Below, one piece after another: positions 1-10,089 of a DNA stretch of 64,000 nucleotides (position 1 is its first letter; each line of letters starts with the position of its first letter). The position numbers were made by a program, and so were the translations under genes. The notes beneath the pieces were generated by a model. The model was not told the DNA's origin. It ran no database searches and saw nothing but the letters and a program-made list of their open reading frames with translations. Origin of the DNA: Prorocentrum cordatum (lineage: Eukaryota; Sar; Dinophyceae; Prorocentrales; Prorocentraceae); the NCBI GenBank assembly GCA_963575745.1, contig CAUYUJ010016691.1, forward strand, positions 1-64,000. The letters are read 5' to 3'.

Positions 1-64
1 GAGGAGGAGGAGGAGGAGGAGGAAGAGGCGGAGGAGGAGGAGGAGGAAGAGGAGGAGGAGGAAG
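1..64. repeat. (GGA)n purine tract at window edge
   Basis: The first 64 bases are almost pure GGA/GAA triplets on the plus strand, followed by a short run of GATC tetramers. The tract probably continues beyond the window. Confidence 0.95.
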
Positions 65-571
65 ATCGATCGATCGATCGCACACCATGGGCTCCATCCT
101 GGACTTGCCTCATGCTCTGGGCAGGGCGAATGGCACAAAAGCGAGAAGGGAAGCACGCGGTGGCCTCCTGCAACTCGAACTGGAGCGGTGAGCCTGATGG
201 CTTCAGGAACGCGCCTGCGGGCTAGGCCTCGAGGCGACGGGACGGCGTCTCACGGGAGCATCACGCTCCCAAGACGCGGTCCCCGCGGTCACCGACGTGT
301 GAGGGGACCGTGGGGGGCTTCCCGATTTTCCCAGAGGGCCCAGCACCCCCAAGAAGGAAAGAGAAGACGAACGACACGGAGGCGGAGGAGGGGGGAGAAG
401 ACGAACGACGACAAGCAAGAGGAACCCGCGGAGGCGGGGGGGAGACAGAGGGAGAGAGGCCACGGAGCCAGAAGAGAGGGAGAGCAGGGGAGAGAACGAC
501 GACGACAAGGGGAAGCAGAAGAGCAAAGCAGCGAGGGGAGGGTGCTGGTCCAAAAGAGCCTGGGTAAAAAG
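65..571. other. Non-coding spacer, no gene seen
   Basis: Purine-rich sequence downstream of the reverse-transcriptase remnant. Overlapping open frames here are low-complexity (Arg/Gly/Glu on one strand, Pro/Ser/Leu on the other) and look like by-products of composition. It may include the 3' end of the neighbouring element, but no tail motif was identified. Confidence 0.5.
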
Positions 572-3322
572 TTATTGTGCTTTCCATTGTTTTGCGAGCT
601 CGAAAACCCTCTCACTGCCACTCATGGCTCGAAACTGTGGCGTTCCTGGCATAATATTTCTGGATGCAAGATAATCTGTTACAACACGGAGCCTGGATGA
701 AGGAGGAGTGCTCTGGCGTAATTCAGATTCAGAGGCTTCCAATCGGCGGGCTCGGAATATTGCTCGATCTGTGCCCCCATCCAGCAGAGGTAAACCTGGT
801 GTCCTGCCTGCTGTCCGATCAACATTCGCAGCTGTAAAATCTGCTCCAAAAACTTGTGATAATTCACTGATCTGGCCGTCCCAGAACTCAATGACTTCCC
901 GAGGACGGTCATCAGGCAGGCCACCGTGGCGACTGGCCAGCTCTCGTGTGCGGGCCGCAAGTCTCACTGGCCCTCCATGGTCTCCAGGAGCGTCTGAAGC
1001 TCCCTCTCTAAATGACTGCTCGGTGCACGCCCCTGCTTCAACTCCATCTGGTCGATGCCCTTGCAGGCGCTCAGGATCATCTCGCGGAACTGCGGGTTGC
1101 GGAGGCACAGCGTGATTTGTTTCTTCCCCCTCTGGAAAACCTTCTCCACTTTGCAGATCAAGACCAGGTCGCACTTTTTCTCCACTGGGTACTCTGCGTA
1201 CTCGTCGTGGGCTTTCACAATCTCTGCGTGAAGTTCGCGTGTCATAGTGATCGGTTGGTCCGTGCCGTTCGGGTTGACGTTCTTGAAGGTCTTGAGCATT
1301 CCGCCCATCGCCCAGATGTGGGGTGGGCCCAAGGTGTGGTTCTTCTGGTTCTTGACCGCGTCGCTGTACATGGATGTTTGTTCTTGCATGGCCAGCACTA
1401 TCTGCGCGTCTTCTGGTACCAGGAAGACGTCTAGCAAGGCGCTCTGCATCTCCCTCATCTGCTGGGCGGTGCGCAAGGTCTGGCGCATCATCAGCCCCCA
1501 GGCCTGCTTCTCGCCCTTCGCGAAGCCGCGGGCCAGCACAAGGCCCGCCTCCCTCTTGCCGTCGTCCGCTGCCGGTCGTGGGCGCACCGCCCTGGGTTGA
1601 GCCTCGCTCGAGGCTGCTGCTCCTGACGCCGCCCGGCTGAGCGTCGCTGGCATCCGCTGCTCGCCGAGGGTGCGCGGGTCGAGGAAGTGCGAGCCGCGGG
1701 AGAGGAATGGGAAGGTGCTCCCGTCTGAGGTGGTCGTGGTATGCAGGGATTGAGCCAAATGGTGGTAGATCACATAATTTGCAGGATAACGATGATGGCA
1801 CTCGAAGCTCCCACGTCATGTGGGCACGTCCCAGCTGGCAACGACCATTAGCATACGCACGTTTGAGATGATGCTGTGTTGTGGAGACGTCACGAAATAC
1901 AGAGCAGCAGTTTGGACATTGATTCATAATAATACCCGATGCTAGGATAGAGCGGATACCGTGATGAGCTGTTTGATGTGCTAGAAGTTGCTGATAAGTA
2001 TGAAAGTCGAGACCACAACTCTGTTGGTCAGCGCCAGTTATGTTGCATACGAACGAACCCTTGACCGAGGTGGTGTGAGTATTAGGTTCAACTTTAGGAA
2101 ACAAGCGGTCCCAATGTTGTTTATCCGTGAAGACCGCCATGCGTAGGATGCCAGGATCGAGCTGAAGAAATTCATACGCTGAGTCCGAATTCACCTTGAA
2201 CAACTCATGCCACGAACAGCCTGCCGATTCCCAAACCTCGAAGAAAGTTTCCGTGCCACTGATTCCCCGATACCAGTCAAGGTCTCGTGCAAACTGCCTA
2301 AGCCATGGGTTAGCCGTGCTACTCAGCGCGCCCGAGGAGGTAAGTGCGGGTGGTTCGTGTAGAATATGACCAAGTAATACAGATACTGTCTGGACATGTG
2401 CGTATGTGTGCTGTACCATGCTCTGAAGCCACCGAACCCGTCGGACTGCAAGTTCGCCTGCGCTCGGCAGGATACGCCAGTCACGCAAGAGCTCGGCGTT
2501 GCTCCACGATACTGCGTGTGTGCCTCCCCAGTCCGTGGCCGAGCCTTTCATAAGAACTCGGAGATAGCGAACGATGATCGTGTCGATACGCGCGTGCTCC
2601 GACGGAGTCAGAACAAACGCCTCGAGCCCCGTGAGGCCCTTTTCGACCACCGTGCTCAGGAACAGTTCACGCTTAAGCCTACGCAGTCCTCGTTCATGCC
2701 AGAACATCCCCATCATGCTCCATCCTCCCCTCATCCCCTGAATGCGTAACTCCACCTCTACACTATTGTTGCCCTTCATGGTGTATCGTACTCCTAAGTG
2801 CCGCGCATGTGCCTTAACCATTCCATGTGTAGGGGGGCATAGATCTTGTAGTTGACGATTAAGTAGAGTAGAGCCAAGGTATGGGACTATATCCTTCTTG
2901 CTCATGTTCTGTGAGAAAGACCACTTTGTAAAAATCCGATTCATAATTGTATCATTCTCTGCGATGTCCTCAATAACCTCCTGCACGTTTAAACCGCACG
3001 GTAGAACTCGTTTGCGAAATATGTCATCGGCAAAGCCCGAAATAGAGACATCAATGCCAGGTGAATCAACTGCATCGGTGTGGACTTCGCTGTACGCCAG
3101 GATGGGGGTGTAAGTAGGGTCCGATCTCAACTCCTCGATCGTATCGTGAAAGACCCCCACGAACTGTTTGGGCATCTCACATGACCCCTGAAAGCCCCCG
3201 TTCTTAGTCAAGAAAAAGTGCCGCTGATCGTGCAGCTTGAAGCTAACGACGCCATTCATGATACGTTGTTTGGCGAAAGCCTGGAACTCTGGAATAACAA
3301 CCCGCGTACTGACCTCCAGTAA
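572..3322 (-). pseudogene. 5'-truncated non-LTR (LINE-type) reverse transcriptase with C-terminal zinc fingers
   Basis: Remnant of a retrotransposon polyprotein. The sequence opens inside the RT palm: motif B is seen as NGGFQG about 20 residues after the Met at 3259, and catalytic motif C as GFADD near residue 75. The reading frame is open upstream of that Met to about 3320, where a (CCT)n tract on the sense strand cuts it off, so motif A and the endonuclease are missing. A long alpha-helical region of the type found after LINE RTs follows. Three Cys/His fingers lie at about residues 395-500 (C-x8-C..H-x3-H, CPNC.., CKLC..H-x4-H). Near 1700-1740 the plausible frame moves to the one ending at 964, a single-base indel. 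Below 964 the frame is uncertain. The class is clear; activity is excluded by the truncation and frameshift. Confidence 0.85.
964..1740 (-). pseudogene. Frame-shifted C-terminal part of the same retrotransposon polyprotein
   Basis: After the third zinc finger the coding-like sequence continues in a second minus-strand frame to a stop at 964. This stretch (about 250 aa) is rich in Lys, Gln and Met and has ordinary protein composition (for example the segments HIWAMGGMLKTFKNV and KKQITLCLRNPQFREM), whereas the original frame becomes Arg/Pro/Gly low complexity here. I do not recognise a domain. A further 90 or so residues in a third frame (679-960) or in the original frame may be the true C-terminus; I could not decide. 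Confidence 0.5.
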
Positions 3323-3870
3323 TGCCTCCGAGCTTGGAGGAGGAGGAGGAGGAGGAGGAGAAGGAGGAGGAGGAGGACGAGGAGGAGGAGGGGAGGCTCT
3401 CAGACTGTGACTCGGGGGAGGAGAGACGAGGAGGTCTGCAGGAGGAGAGAGGAGGAGGAAGAGGTGGAGGAAGGAGGAGGAGGTGGGGAGGAGGAGGAGG
3501 AGGAGGAGGGGAAGGAGGAGGAGGAGGAGGAGGAGGAGGAGGAGGAGGAGGATGAGGCGGAGGAGGAGGATGAGGAAGAGGAGGATGGAGGGAAGAGGAG
3601 GAGTAGGAACTATGAGGAGAGAGGAGGAGGAGAATGGAGAAGGAGGAGAGGGAGGGTGAGGGGGAGGGGGGAGGGGAGGTGTGGGTGAGGGGGAGGGGGG
3701 AGGAGGAGGAGGAGGAGGAGAGGGGAGGAGGAGGTGACGAGGGAGGAGGGAGGAGGAGGAGGAGGAGGAGATGGAGGAGAAAGAACGAGGAGGAGGACGA
3801 GGAGGAGGAGAAGGAGGAGGTGGAGGAGGAGGAGGAGGAGGGAGGATGTGAGAGGTGTGAGGTAGGACCC
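3323..3870. repeat. (GGA)n purine-rich tract
   Basis: About 550 bases of mostly GGA with interspersed GGG and GAA, almost free of pyrimidines on the plus strand. It meets the truncated 5' end of the reverse-transcriptase remnant exactly, so on that element's sense strand it is an upstream (CCT)n tract. The Glu/Gly and Ser/Leu/Pro frames across it are not genes. Confidence 0.95.
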
Positions 3871-3935
3871 AATGTGTAGCAGGAGTGAGGATTGAGGAGG
3901 AGCGAGGAGGAATGGGAGGGAATTCGGAGGCAAAG

Positions 3936-4111
3936 TCTGGGAAGTATTCGTTAGAACGGTTCAGGGCGATTAAGCCCGATTAAGGAGCACAAACCGAATC
4001 AGCTTGGATTGAGCCCAAGATTGAGCTGATTCAGCGGGGTGATGCTGGTTCTCGGCCACTGATATAAGCCAGCGCCGACGCCAATGCCGCATTAAACCTC
4101 TCGGGAGCTGC
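3936..4111. repeat. Dispersed repeat W, copy 1
   Basis: Clearly related to 8965-9175 on the same strand. Both open with TGGGAA..TTCGT..GAAC, carry degenerate GATT(A/G)AGCC blocks in the middle, and end with a segment around CACTGATATAAGCCAGCGCC (copy 2: CACCGATATACCAACGCC) followed by AACCTC..GGAGCT-like sequence. The internal AGATTGAGC-type blocks recur several times. Origin unknown. Confidence 0.7.
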
Positions 4112-5130
4112 ACTCCAAGGGGGGGGGGGGAGGGAGAGAGGAGTGACTAAGAGGGGATATGTCGACCCCTACCCCAGGCTTCGTGCGGTTTCGAATGGAC
4201 CAGAAATTTGGGCCCAACACTGGGATATACGATGGAGAGGGCGTCCATCCTCGATAGGGGTGCGTCCAAGTAGCTCTCTGGGGGGGTACATCCCCGGGTT
4301 TCCCTCCTTTCCCTGAGCGGCGCCATGTTTCGTCGAACAGTCGAGGGTTGGGGGAGAACAGTCGCCTGCGAGGGCCTGGCGGGAGCCCGTCGGTGCAGAC
4401 CACCCGTCCCAGACATGCGACGTTCTGATGTGTTCAGGGCGGGGTCCCTTCGGGAGCGGCAAAGAGGGGGGTGTCCAAGAGGGGGGGTGCAAATCATGAC
4501 CGGCGGCATGTGCGCGGCCCAGCGGGGGGGCCGGGGACGTAATGAAATAAGAAGAGGCGCCATGAAATCTGGGGAGATATCATGCCCCCCGCCATGATAT
4601 CTACCCCCCCCTAGTCATCACCCCCCTCTTTTCCGCCCCCGATCCCTGGAAGTCCAGACCCCTTCCCCGGGACCGGCCTCTCATCCTGGGCCGTCCTCTG
4701 ACGCTCCCGCGGCCCTGCGAGGGTCCCCCCCCGAGGCCGACACTGGCCCAAAACCTCCCGCCCGGACTTTTCGGCTCGACGCCATCATGCCTGGGGGGAC
4801 CGGCGCCGTGGCGGGGAGGGGCCCCCCTACGGCAGGTTCGTGTCGTGCCGACCCCGGCGTTGGTTCCCGACACCGCGCGGGATCGTTCCACCTTGAACGA
4901 TCGGCCGCTGCCGCAACGTCCGATCGTTCAACATCGACCGATTCTGGGTCGCCGGCGGCGTTCAACCTTGAACGCCCGCGCTGGGGTCGCCGCTGGTCGA
5001 CACGACGCAAACCTACCGTACCCACCCGGCGCACGCCGCCACGGGCGGGGAGCGGCACGCCAGGCCTCTGCTGCACGGGGCGGCCCGCGCGCGCCCAGGG
5101 TGAAGGGAGAGCAGGCTTGGGATCCGCCCC
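4112..5130. other. GC-rich spacer containing dispersed repeat G, copy 1
   Basis: No gene seen. Sub-segments at about 4410-4455 and 4729-4806 match 12615-12655 and 12738-12813 on the same strand (for example CCCCCGAGGCCGACA followed by TGGCC and GACGC.ATCATG). In copy 1 about 270 extra bases separate the two segments. Several poly-G/poly-C runs occur. Confidence 0.6.
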
Positions 5131-5437
5131 CTCGTCCTCGCCCTCCTCCTGCTCGCCCTCCGCCCTCGTCCTTCTCTCCTCCCTGCTCCTCCTCCTCCTC
5201 CTCCTCCTCCTCTTCTTCTTCTTCGTCTTCTTCTTCTTCTTCTTCCTCTTCCTCCTTCTCCTCCTCCTTCCTGCTCCTCCTCCTCCTCCTCCTCCTCCTC
5301 TTCTTCTTCTTCTCCTTCTTCTTCCTCTTCCTCCTCCTCCTCCTCCTCCTTTTGACGCTGTGCAAACCTAAGGCGGAAGCCTGGAGCGTGCAGTCCTCCT
5401 CTCCTCCTCCTCCTCGCTCGCTCGCTCGCTCGCTCGC
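5131..5437. repeat. (TCC/TTC)n tract followed by (CTCG)n
   Basis: 5165-5350 is a pyrimidine tract mixing TCC and TTC triplets. A clean CTCG/GCTC tetranucleotide run lies at about 5407-5440. A second pure TCC run is at 5490-5545. The open frames here encode only Ser/Leu/Phe or Lys/Arg/Glu runs. Confidence 0.9.
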
Positions 5438-5545
5438 TCGCTGACTGAAGGCCGATGAGTACGCCGTGAGTACACAGCCTCTTCTAGGATGGTGAAGCTC
5501 CTCCTCCTCCTCCTCCTCCTCCTCCTCCTCCTCCTCCTGCTCCTC

Positions 5546-6164
5546 ATCCTCGTCCTCGTCCTCCCCGTCCTCCATCGCGCCTTTCGCACCTCCTGGTTTG
5601 GGGCGACTTCCTGGGGGGGCGATGACTGGGGGGGGGAAGAAGGGTGCTCTTTTCGGGCCCGAAGTGCCCACTGTGGGACCCCAAAGGGCCCCTTCAGGGC
5701 CCCTTTTCTGCAGCCCTCGCTGCCCCCTCCATGCATCCCCCCCCCTTCATCGCAGCCCAACCTGCACCTCCTCCTCGAACCTCGAAGCTCCTCATCCCTT
5801 GAAATCTGGGCGTTGCATTTTTCTTCGCACCTGGCGTTTTTCCTGCCGTTTTTGGCCCCAGGACCCTCCCAGATCGATCCGGCTCGAGGAATGCAGCAGA
5901 AAGGTAAGGCCCAGGGCTTCGGTCGTGATTGCGTACGATCTTGCACGTGTGTCGCGACGTCGGATCTCAGGGTCGCTCTCGTCCTCTTCCTCCTCCTCGA
6001 AGCCCGGGTCTCGAAGATCAGCGTCCTCCTGCCAGGGAGGGAGGGGATCCCGAGGGAAGCGCTGCTGAACCCCAGGGCCCTCCCCCTTGGGTCCAGCCCT
6101 CCAGCCAGCTCTTGAGCCCGACTTTGTTTCCTACGTTCCCCGCTGCCCGCGAAGGGCCCGCAGG
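5546..6164. repeat. Spacer with dispersed repeat S, copy 1
   Basis: No gene supported. The segment around 5860-6000 (AGGACCCTCCCAGATCGATC, then ..GGATCTCAGG.. and TCCTCC) is related to 59740-59880 on the same strand (AGGACCCTCATAGATCGATC, ..AGATCTCAGGATCCTC..). In both copies a TCC-rich segment lies upstream. The rest is GC-rich and featureless to me. Confidence 0.55.
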
Positions 6165-6167
6165 AAT

Positions 6168-6322
6168 CAGGAGGGCAAGAAACACACAGACACAATTAAT
6201 CGTCGATTCCCCGGAAAATATGCGAAAATATGGGAAGTGGGGGGGAAGACAGAAACCCAGAAAATATGGGAAAATATAGGGAAGCTTTTTATTTGTGTGT
6301 ATTTATTTGTGTGTTCTGGGGC
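6168..6322 (+). repeat. Left arm of an inverted repeat pair
   Basis: About 155 bases containing ACACACAGACACAATTAATC, AAAATATGGGAA motifs and TATTTGTGTGTATTTATTTG. The reverse complement is at 6755-6908. The two arms face each other across about 430 bases, which hold another element (6463-6633). Similarity by eye is high along the whole arm, with a small length difference. Confidence 0.85.
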
Positions 6323-6462
6323 CCCTTCAAGGGAGCCGACGGCGACGAAATCCCACACCCCTTTAAGCCTCAGGACCTGCGGTGCTCCCCGGGGCCTCGA
6401 GCCGCCGGGGCGCTCAGGCATCCGACTGTGTGATGGTCTGAATCCGCGGCCCCATGCTGGCG

Positions 6463-6633
6463 GCGGGCACAAGGGGGTGGGGGACGGGGGGAGGGCTTCT
6501 TAGAAGCAGGCTGCTTCTTAGGAGGCGCCGGCCTGACATCTATATAGATAGGGCCCGCGCCTTCTAAGAAGAGCAGGGGCGCTTCTGAGAAGCCCTTCCC
6601 CCCCCCTCCCCCCACCCCCCCCCTTCTGCGCGC
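6463..6633. mobile_element. Short inverted-repeat element, CTTCTTAGAAG family, copy A
   Basis: Non-coding, about 170 bp. It begins with CGCACAAGGGGGT-like sequence (here GGGCACAAGGGGGT) and ends with CCTTCTGCGCGCGG, so the ends are rough inverted complements. Inside lie repeated CTTCTTAGAAG palindromes and CGCGCCTTCTAAGAAG. Related copies are at 12150-12308 and 57350-57525, which makes a non-autonomous (MITE-like) element likely. No clear target duplication was found. Confidence 0.7.
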
Positions 6634-6754
6634 GGCTGACCGTGAGCTCCCGAACGCTTCCCATTGGCAGCCCTTCATCCCGGGCCCCCCTCTCAGGCCC
6701 TGGGGCACGAGCGCAGCCCCGGGGGGCCGAGACTGAGGAAGAACGTGAAGGGGC

Positions 6755-6908
6755 CATGGGACACACAAATAAATACACACAAATAAAAATATTCCCCATA
6801 TTTTCCCATATTTTCTTGGTTTATGTCTTCCAACCCACTTCCCATATTTTCCCATATTTTCCTGGGAATCGACGATTAATTGTGTCTGTGTGTTTTTTCT
6901 CCTCCTGA
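6755..6908 (-). repeat. Right arm of the inverted repeat pair
   Basis: Reverse-complement copy of 6168-6322. It contains CCCATATTTTCCCATATTTT twice and ends in GATTAATTGTGTCTGTGTGT. The pair could form a very long hairpin or may be two independent insertions of one AT-rich repeat. Confidence 0.85.
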
Positions 6909-8463
6909 GAACGGTGCGATCGCAAAGTCAGCTCGCCAGAGGCCTGCGCCCCTGGCTGAGAAACGCGAAGCCGAGAGCCTTCCAAGATCGGCCTTTTCCC
7001 ACCTCCTCCTCCCCTCCTCCTCCCCCTCCCCCTCCCCCTCCCCCTCCCCCTCCTCCTCCCTCTCCCCCTCCTCCTCCCCCTCCTCCTCCTCCTCCTCCTC
7101 CTCCTCCTCCTCCTCCTCAGGGACCCTCCTGGCAATGCATTACGGGCCCGGCGCCCGAAAGCAACCTCCCCTGAGATCCGCCGTCGCAAAAAAAACAGCA
7201 TACTTGAACGAGAAATCACGGGTCGGAGCCCCGAACCAAATCTTACGGCTGCATTTATCGAATCGTATCGGTATGCGCAGGCGCCGAAAATTAGTGGCAG
7301 GCAAAAGTTTTGATCCTGGAGCAGAAAGACGCCTGGTCCCCCGATCGAGGGCTCAGGAGGGTCATCAGGGGAAGACTGGCTCAGGAGGGGAATATCGTGT
7401 GGAACCGACGATATATATATACATATATATATATATATATGTGTGTGTATGCATCGCCGACGGATCGGCGATAGGCCCCCGATAAGGACACCGAGCGCTC
7501 CTGGGCGGGGGGGGCTACCCGGCCCCGATCGGAGACGAATGGGCGATTTGGGGTCGCCTCCCCCGCTGAGCTTCTTATCCCCCCCAGCGTTGCCTCAAGC
7601 CCACTGGATTTCGGGTCAGGACTCGGTCCTCAGGCGGCCTCTCGGGGCGATCCTGGCAACCCCAGGACGCTCGCGACGAGGCGCAGCTGATGGAGACCTC
7701 CCAGAGCCCTGAAGACCTCCCCGAGATCTTGCGAAAACCGTCGAGGACCCTCTGCAAACCCCCTGGTCTGGGGAAGGCCGCCGTGTTCATCGAGCAGGGA
7801 CCGACCGTCCCGGCATTCCTGTAGGCCTACCACGAAATACTCTCTGACCCGGCCCAACAATAATAATAAGCACAATGGCCTTAGAACATAGCCCCGACGT
7901 GTACGAACACAATCTCAGCCAGAAATGCTCTGAGAACATCCCGTGAACACCACAATCAAGGTCCTTAGAACATGTCCTGGTGGGCCTACAGCAGGCAAGG
8001 ACGCTTCGCCACTGCTCGAGTTCGAGCGGGGCTCCCCGAGGCGGGGGCGGGGCCGGCCGCGCTTGCCGAGGCATGGGGGGGCCGGGGCCGCGCCGGCCGC
8101 GCCGGCCGCGCTGAAGCCTGCAGCGAGGGGTAGCGCAGCTCCACGAAGCGCAGGACGCCCCCGCTCGCCTGCGCCGCCGCCGCGGCCTTGCCAAACGGGG
8201 GCCGGGCTTCCCCGGTGGGGGCTTCGGGGAGGAGGAGCGGGTGGAGGCCCACCAGAAGGGGTCCGAGTATGACTGACCAGGAAAGGATGCCGAGCCCTGT
8301 GGGAGGGGACCTGACATAGGAGGGCCACCAACATCAGGGGCAGGGGGCCTTGTCTTGCAGATGTATGAAACCGAGCCGCCCAGACTTGTTGTCCAAAGTG
8401 CAAAGACGGGGCCCTCAGTGAGGCCACGTGTCCATGATGTTCTCAGGTTAAAAAGTCCTCGAT
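6909..8463. other. Spacer with TCC tract and AT microsatellite
   Basis: No gene supported. A CCCCTCC/TCC pyrimidine tract spans about 7003-7120. An (AT)n to (GT)n microsatellite lies at 7408-7450. The stretch 7960-8280 is very GC-rich; its open frames on both strands are Pro/Arg/Ala-rich and unconvincing. Confidence 0.6.
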
Positions 8464-8654
8464 GAGAATAGATGGGGTCGAAGGATCGCGCCGCATCGCC
8501 AACGCATCGCCGATGTATCGCGATGCATCGCCGATGCATCGGCGACGTCAGCGATGCATCGGCGACGTCGGCGTGTGGAAACACGGGCATCACATCAAGC
8601 CGCATCGGTGATGCATCGGCGATGCGGCGCGATCCTCGGACCCCATCTACTCTG
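8464..8654. mobile_element. Inverted-repeat (MITE-like) element with CATCGCCGATG core
   Basis: Terminal inverted repeats of about 37 bases: the left arm runs through ATGGGGTCGAAGGATCGCGC and CGCATCGCC, and the right arm is its near-perfect complement GGCGATGCGGCGCGATCCTC and GACCCCAT. Between them are further self-complementary CATCGCCGATGCATCGGCGA units. No coding capacity. Target duplication not resolved. Confidence 0.75.
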
Positions 8655-8964
8655 AACCCATCTAGGAGGCCTAGAGCAGGAAGAGGCGCACGAAGACATG
8701 GATGATTCAGCGGCGAGCCTGGCGAAAGAAGTGAAAAGGGATGGGCCGTCTCAGCAGGCTCGGAAGTCCCCATGTGAGAAGCTCCTCAAGCCTTCCCCGA
8801 AAACACAGGAAACCTCTCAGAAGGTGCGAGGGCTCCTCTGAAGCCCCGCCGTCTGCTGAGAAGGCCTTCTCCTTCTCATTTCACCACCTCGCTCGCCGCC
8901 AAACGATGAGGAAGATGGCCGTGGTGAATATGACGAAGGGGTATGGAATGTAAGAGGCAACTCC

Positions 8965-9175
8965 TGGGAAATCTTCGTAGGAACAATTCGAGACTATCAA
9001 GCCCGAGGAAGGGGCCACTGAGCCGGACTAGCCCAGATTGAACGCAGGAATTAGCCAGATCAAAACGGTATTAAGCCAAATGAAATCGGACTGGGCAGAA
9101 TTGAACTGGATTGGGCAAGTTTTCGACCACCGATATACCAACGCCGATGCTGAATTCAACCTCCCAGGAACTTCA
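8965..9175. repeat. Dispersed repeat W, copy 2
   Basis: Second copy of the repeat at 3936-4111, same orientation, with more copies of the internal AT-rich block (GAATTAGCC, GTATTAAGCC, GGATTGGGC). Confidence 0.7.
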
Positions 9176-9697
9176 TCATAGATAACGCGGAGGACGAGGG
9201 TGAGGGTCGACAAGACGAGGGAGGACGAGCGGGAGCACCATCGGCGAGGCGCAGCAATGTATGGTAATGTAGACGAAGAATGTGGGTGAGGAGAAACTCT
9301 TTGCAACCTCCAAAAGCAAGGTCAGATTGGGAATCCGTGAATTCGGGGCACTGGCAAGGTCAAGCTGATGTCACCATGAAGCAAGCGGGTCCTGAGGGAA
9401 CCGGGTCATGAGGAGTTCCCTTGACGATAACGACGACGAAGATGGAGGCGACAACGACGACAACGATGATGACGACAACCTTGCCGCCCTCGCCGTTGCC
9501 GAGCGAGAGGTGACGCAGCGACGGGAAGGACGCCTCCACCGTGTGCTCCTGGGAGCGGAGCCGGGACCGGCCCGTAGGGCGAGAGGGGGGGAGGAGAGGG
9601 GGGCTCCTCCTCCTCCTCCGCCTCCGCCTTCCCCTCCTCCTCGTGGTCTTCGCCGTCCCCCTCCTGCCCCTGATGATGCTCCTGTTCCAGCTAGGAC
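9176..9697. other. Spacer, no gene seen
   Basis: Contains a GACGA/AACGACGAC low-complexity run at about 9420-9480 and short CCT runs after 9600. No supported coding region. Confidence 0.5.
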
Positions 9698-9873
9698 TGA
9701 CTACCTACCAGACCACCCCAACCCAACCCGAAGACCCGAATTTCGGGTTGGGGGGGGGGGGTATGGGCTCCATATGTGCTTTTGTCGACGTTCCCGGACC
9801 CCCCCCCCACCAGAAATCGAGGGTAAACCCGACCCTTCGGGTTGGGTTGGGGTGGTTTGGTGGTGGGTGGAGA
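9698..9873. mobile_element. CCCGAA inverted-repeat element, copy 1
   Basis: About 175 bp with a perfect 22-base terminal core. The left core at 9712-9733 begins ACCACCCCAACCCAACCCGA, and its exact complement is at 9835-9856. A second internal pair (CCCGAA..TTCGGGTT) sits next to the left core. The ends continue as imperfect complements. The element at 57154-57320 is a clear relative in the same orientation. AGGAC occurs at both outer edges, but that could be chance. Non-coding; non-autonomous DNA transposon or introner-like. Confidence 0.8.
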
Positions 9874-9984
9874 AGGACACGACCCCATGAGTGCAGTGCA
9901 CACCCAGAAGCACATCGCCGATGCACCGCAGGCTCCCACCCTCCAGATGCCCCGCCGCGGCCGCCCATCAGCGCGGCCAGCCCC

Positions 9985-9993
9985 TGCTCCTGC

Positions 9994-10035
<42 letters not shown>

Positions 10036-10082
10036 TCCTCCTCCTCCTCCTCCTCCTCCTCCTCCTCCTCCTCCTCCTCCCC
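9985..10082. repeat. (CTG)n(CTC)n compound microsatellite
   Basis: About 14 CTG/TGC triplets run straight into about 16 TCC triplets. Confidence 0.95.
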
Positions 10083-10089
10083 CCACTCT

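Noticed and set aside
7408-7450. AT-rich run considered as a promoter TATA element or origin
   Set aside because: It is a plain AT/GT microsatellite, and no gene starts nearby.
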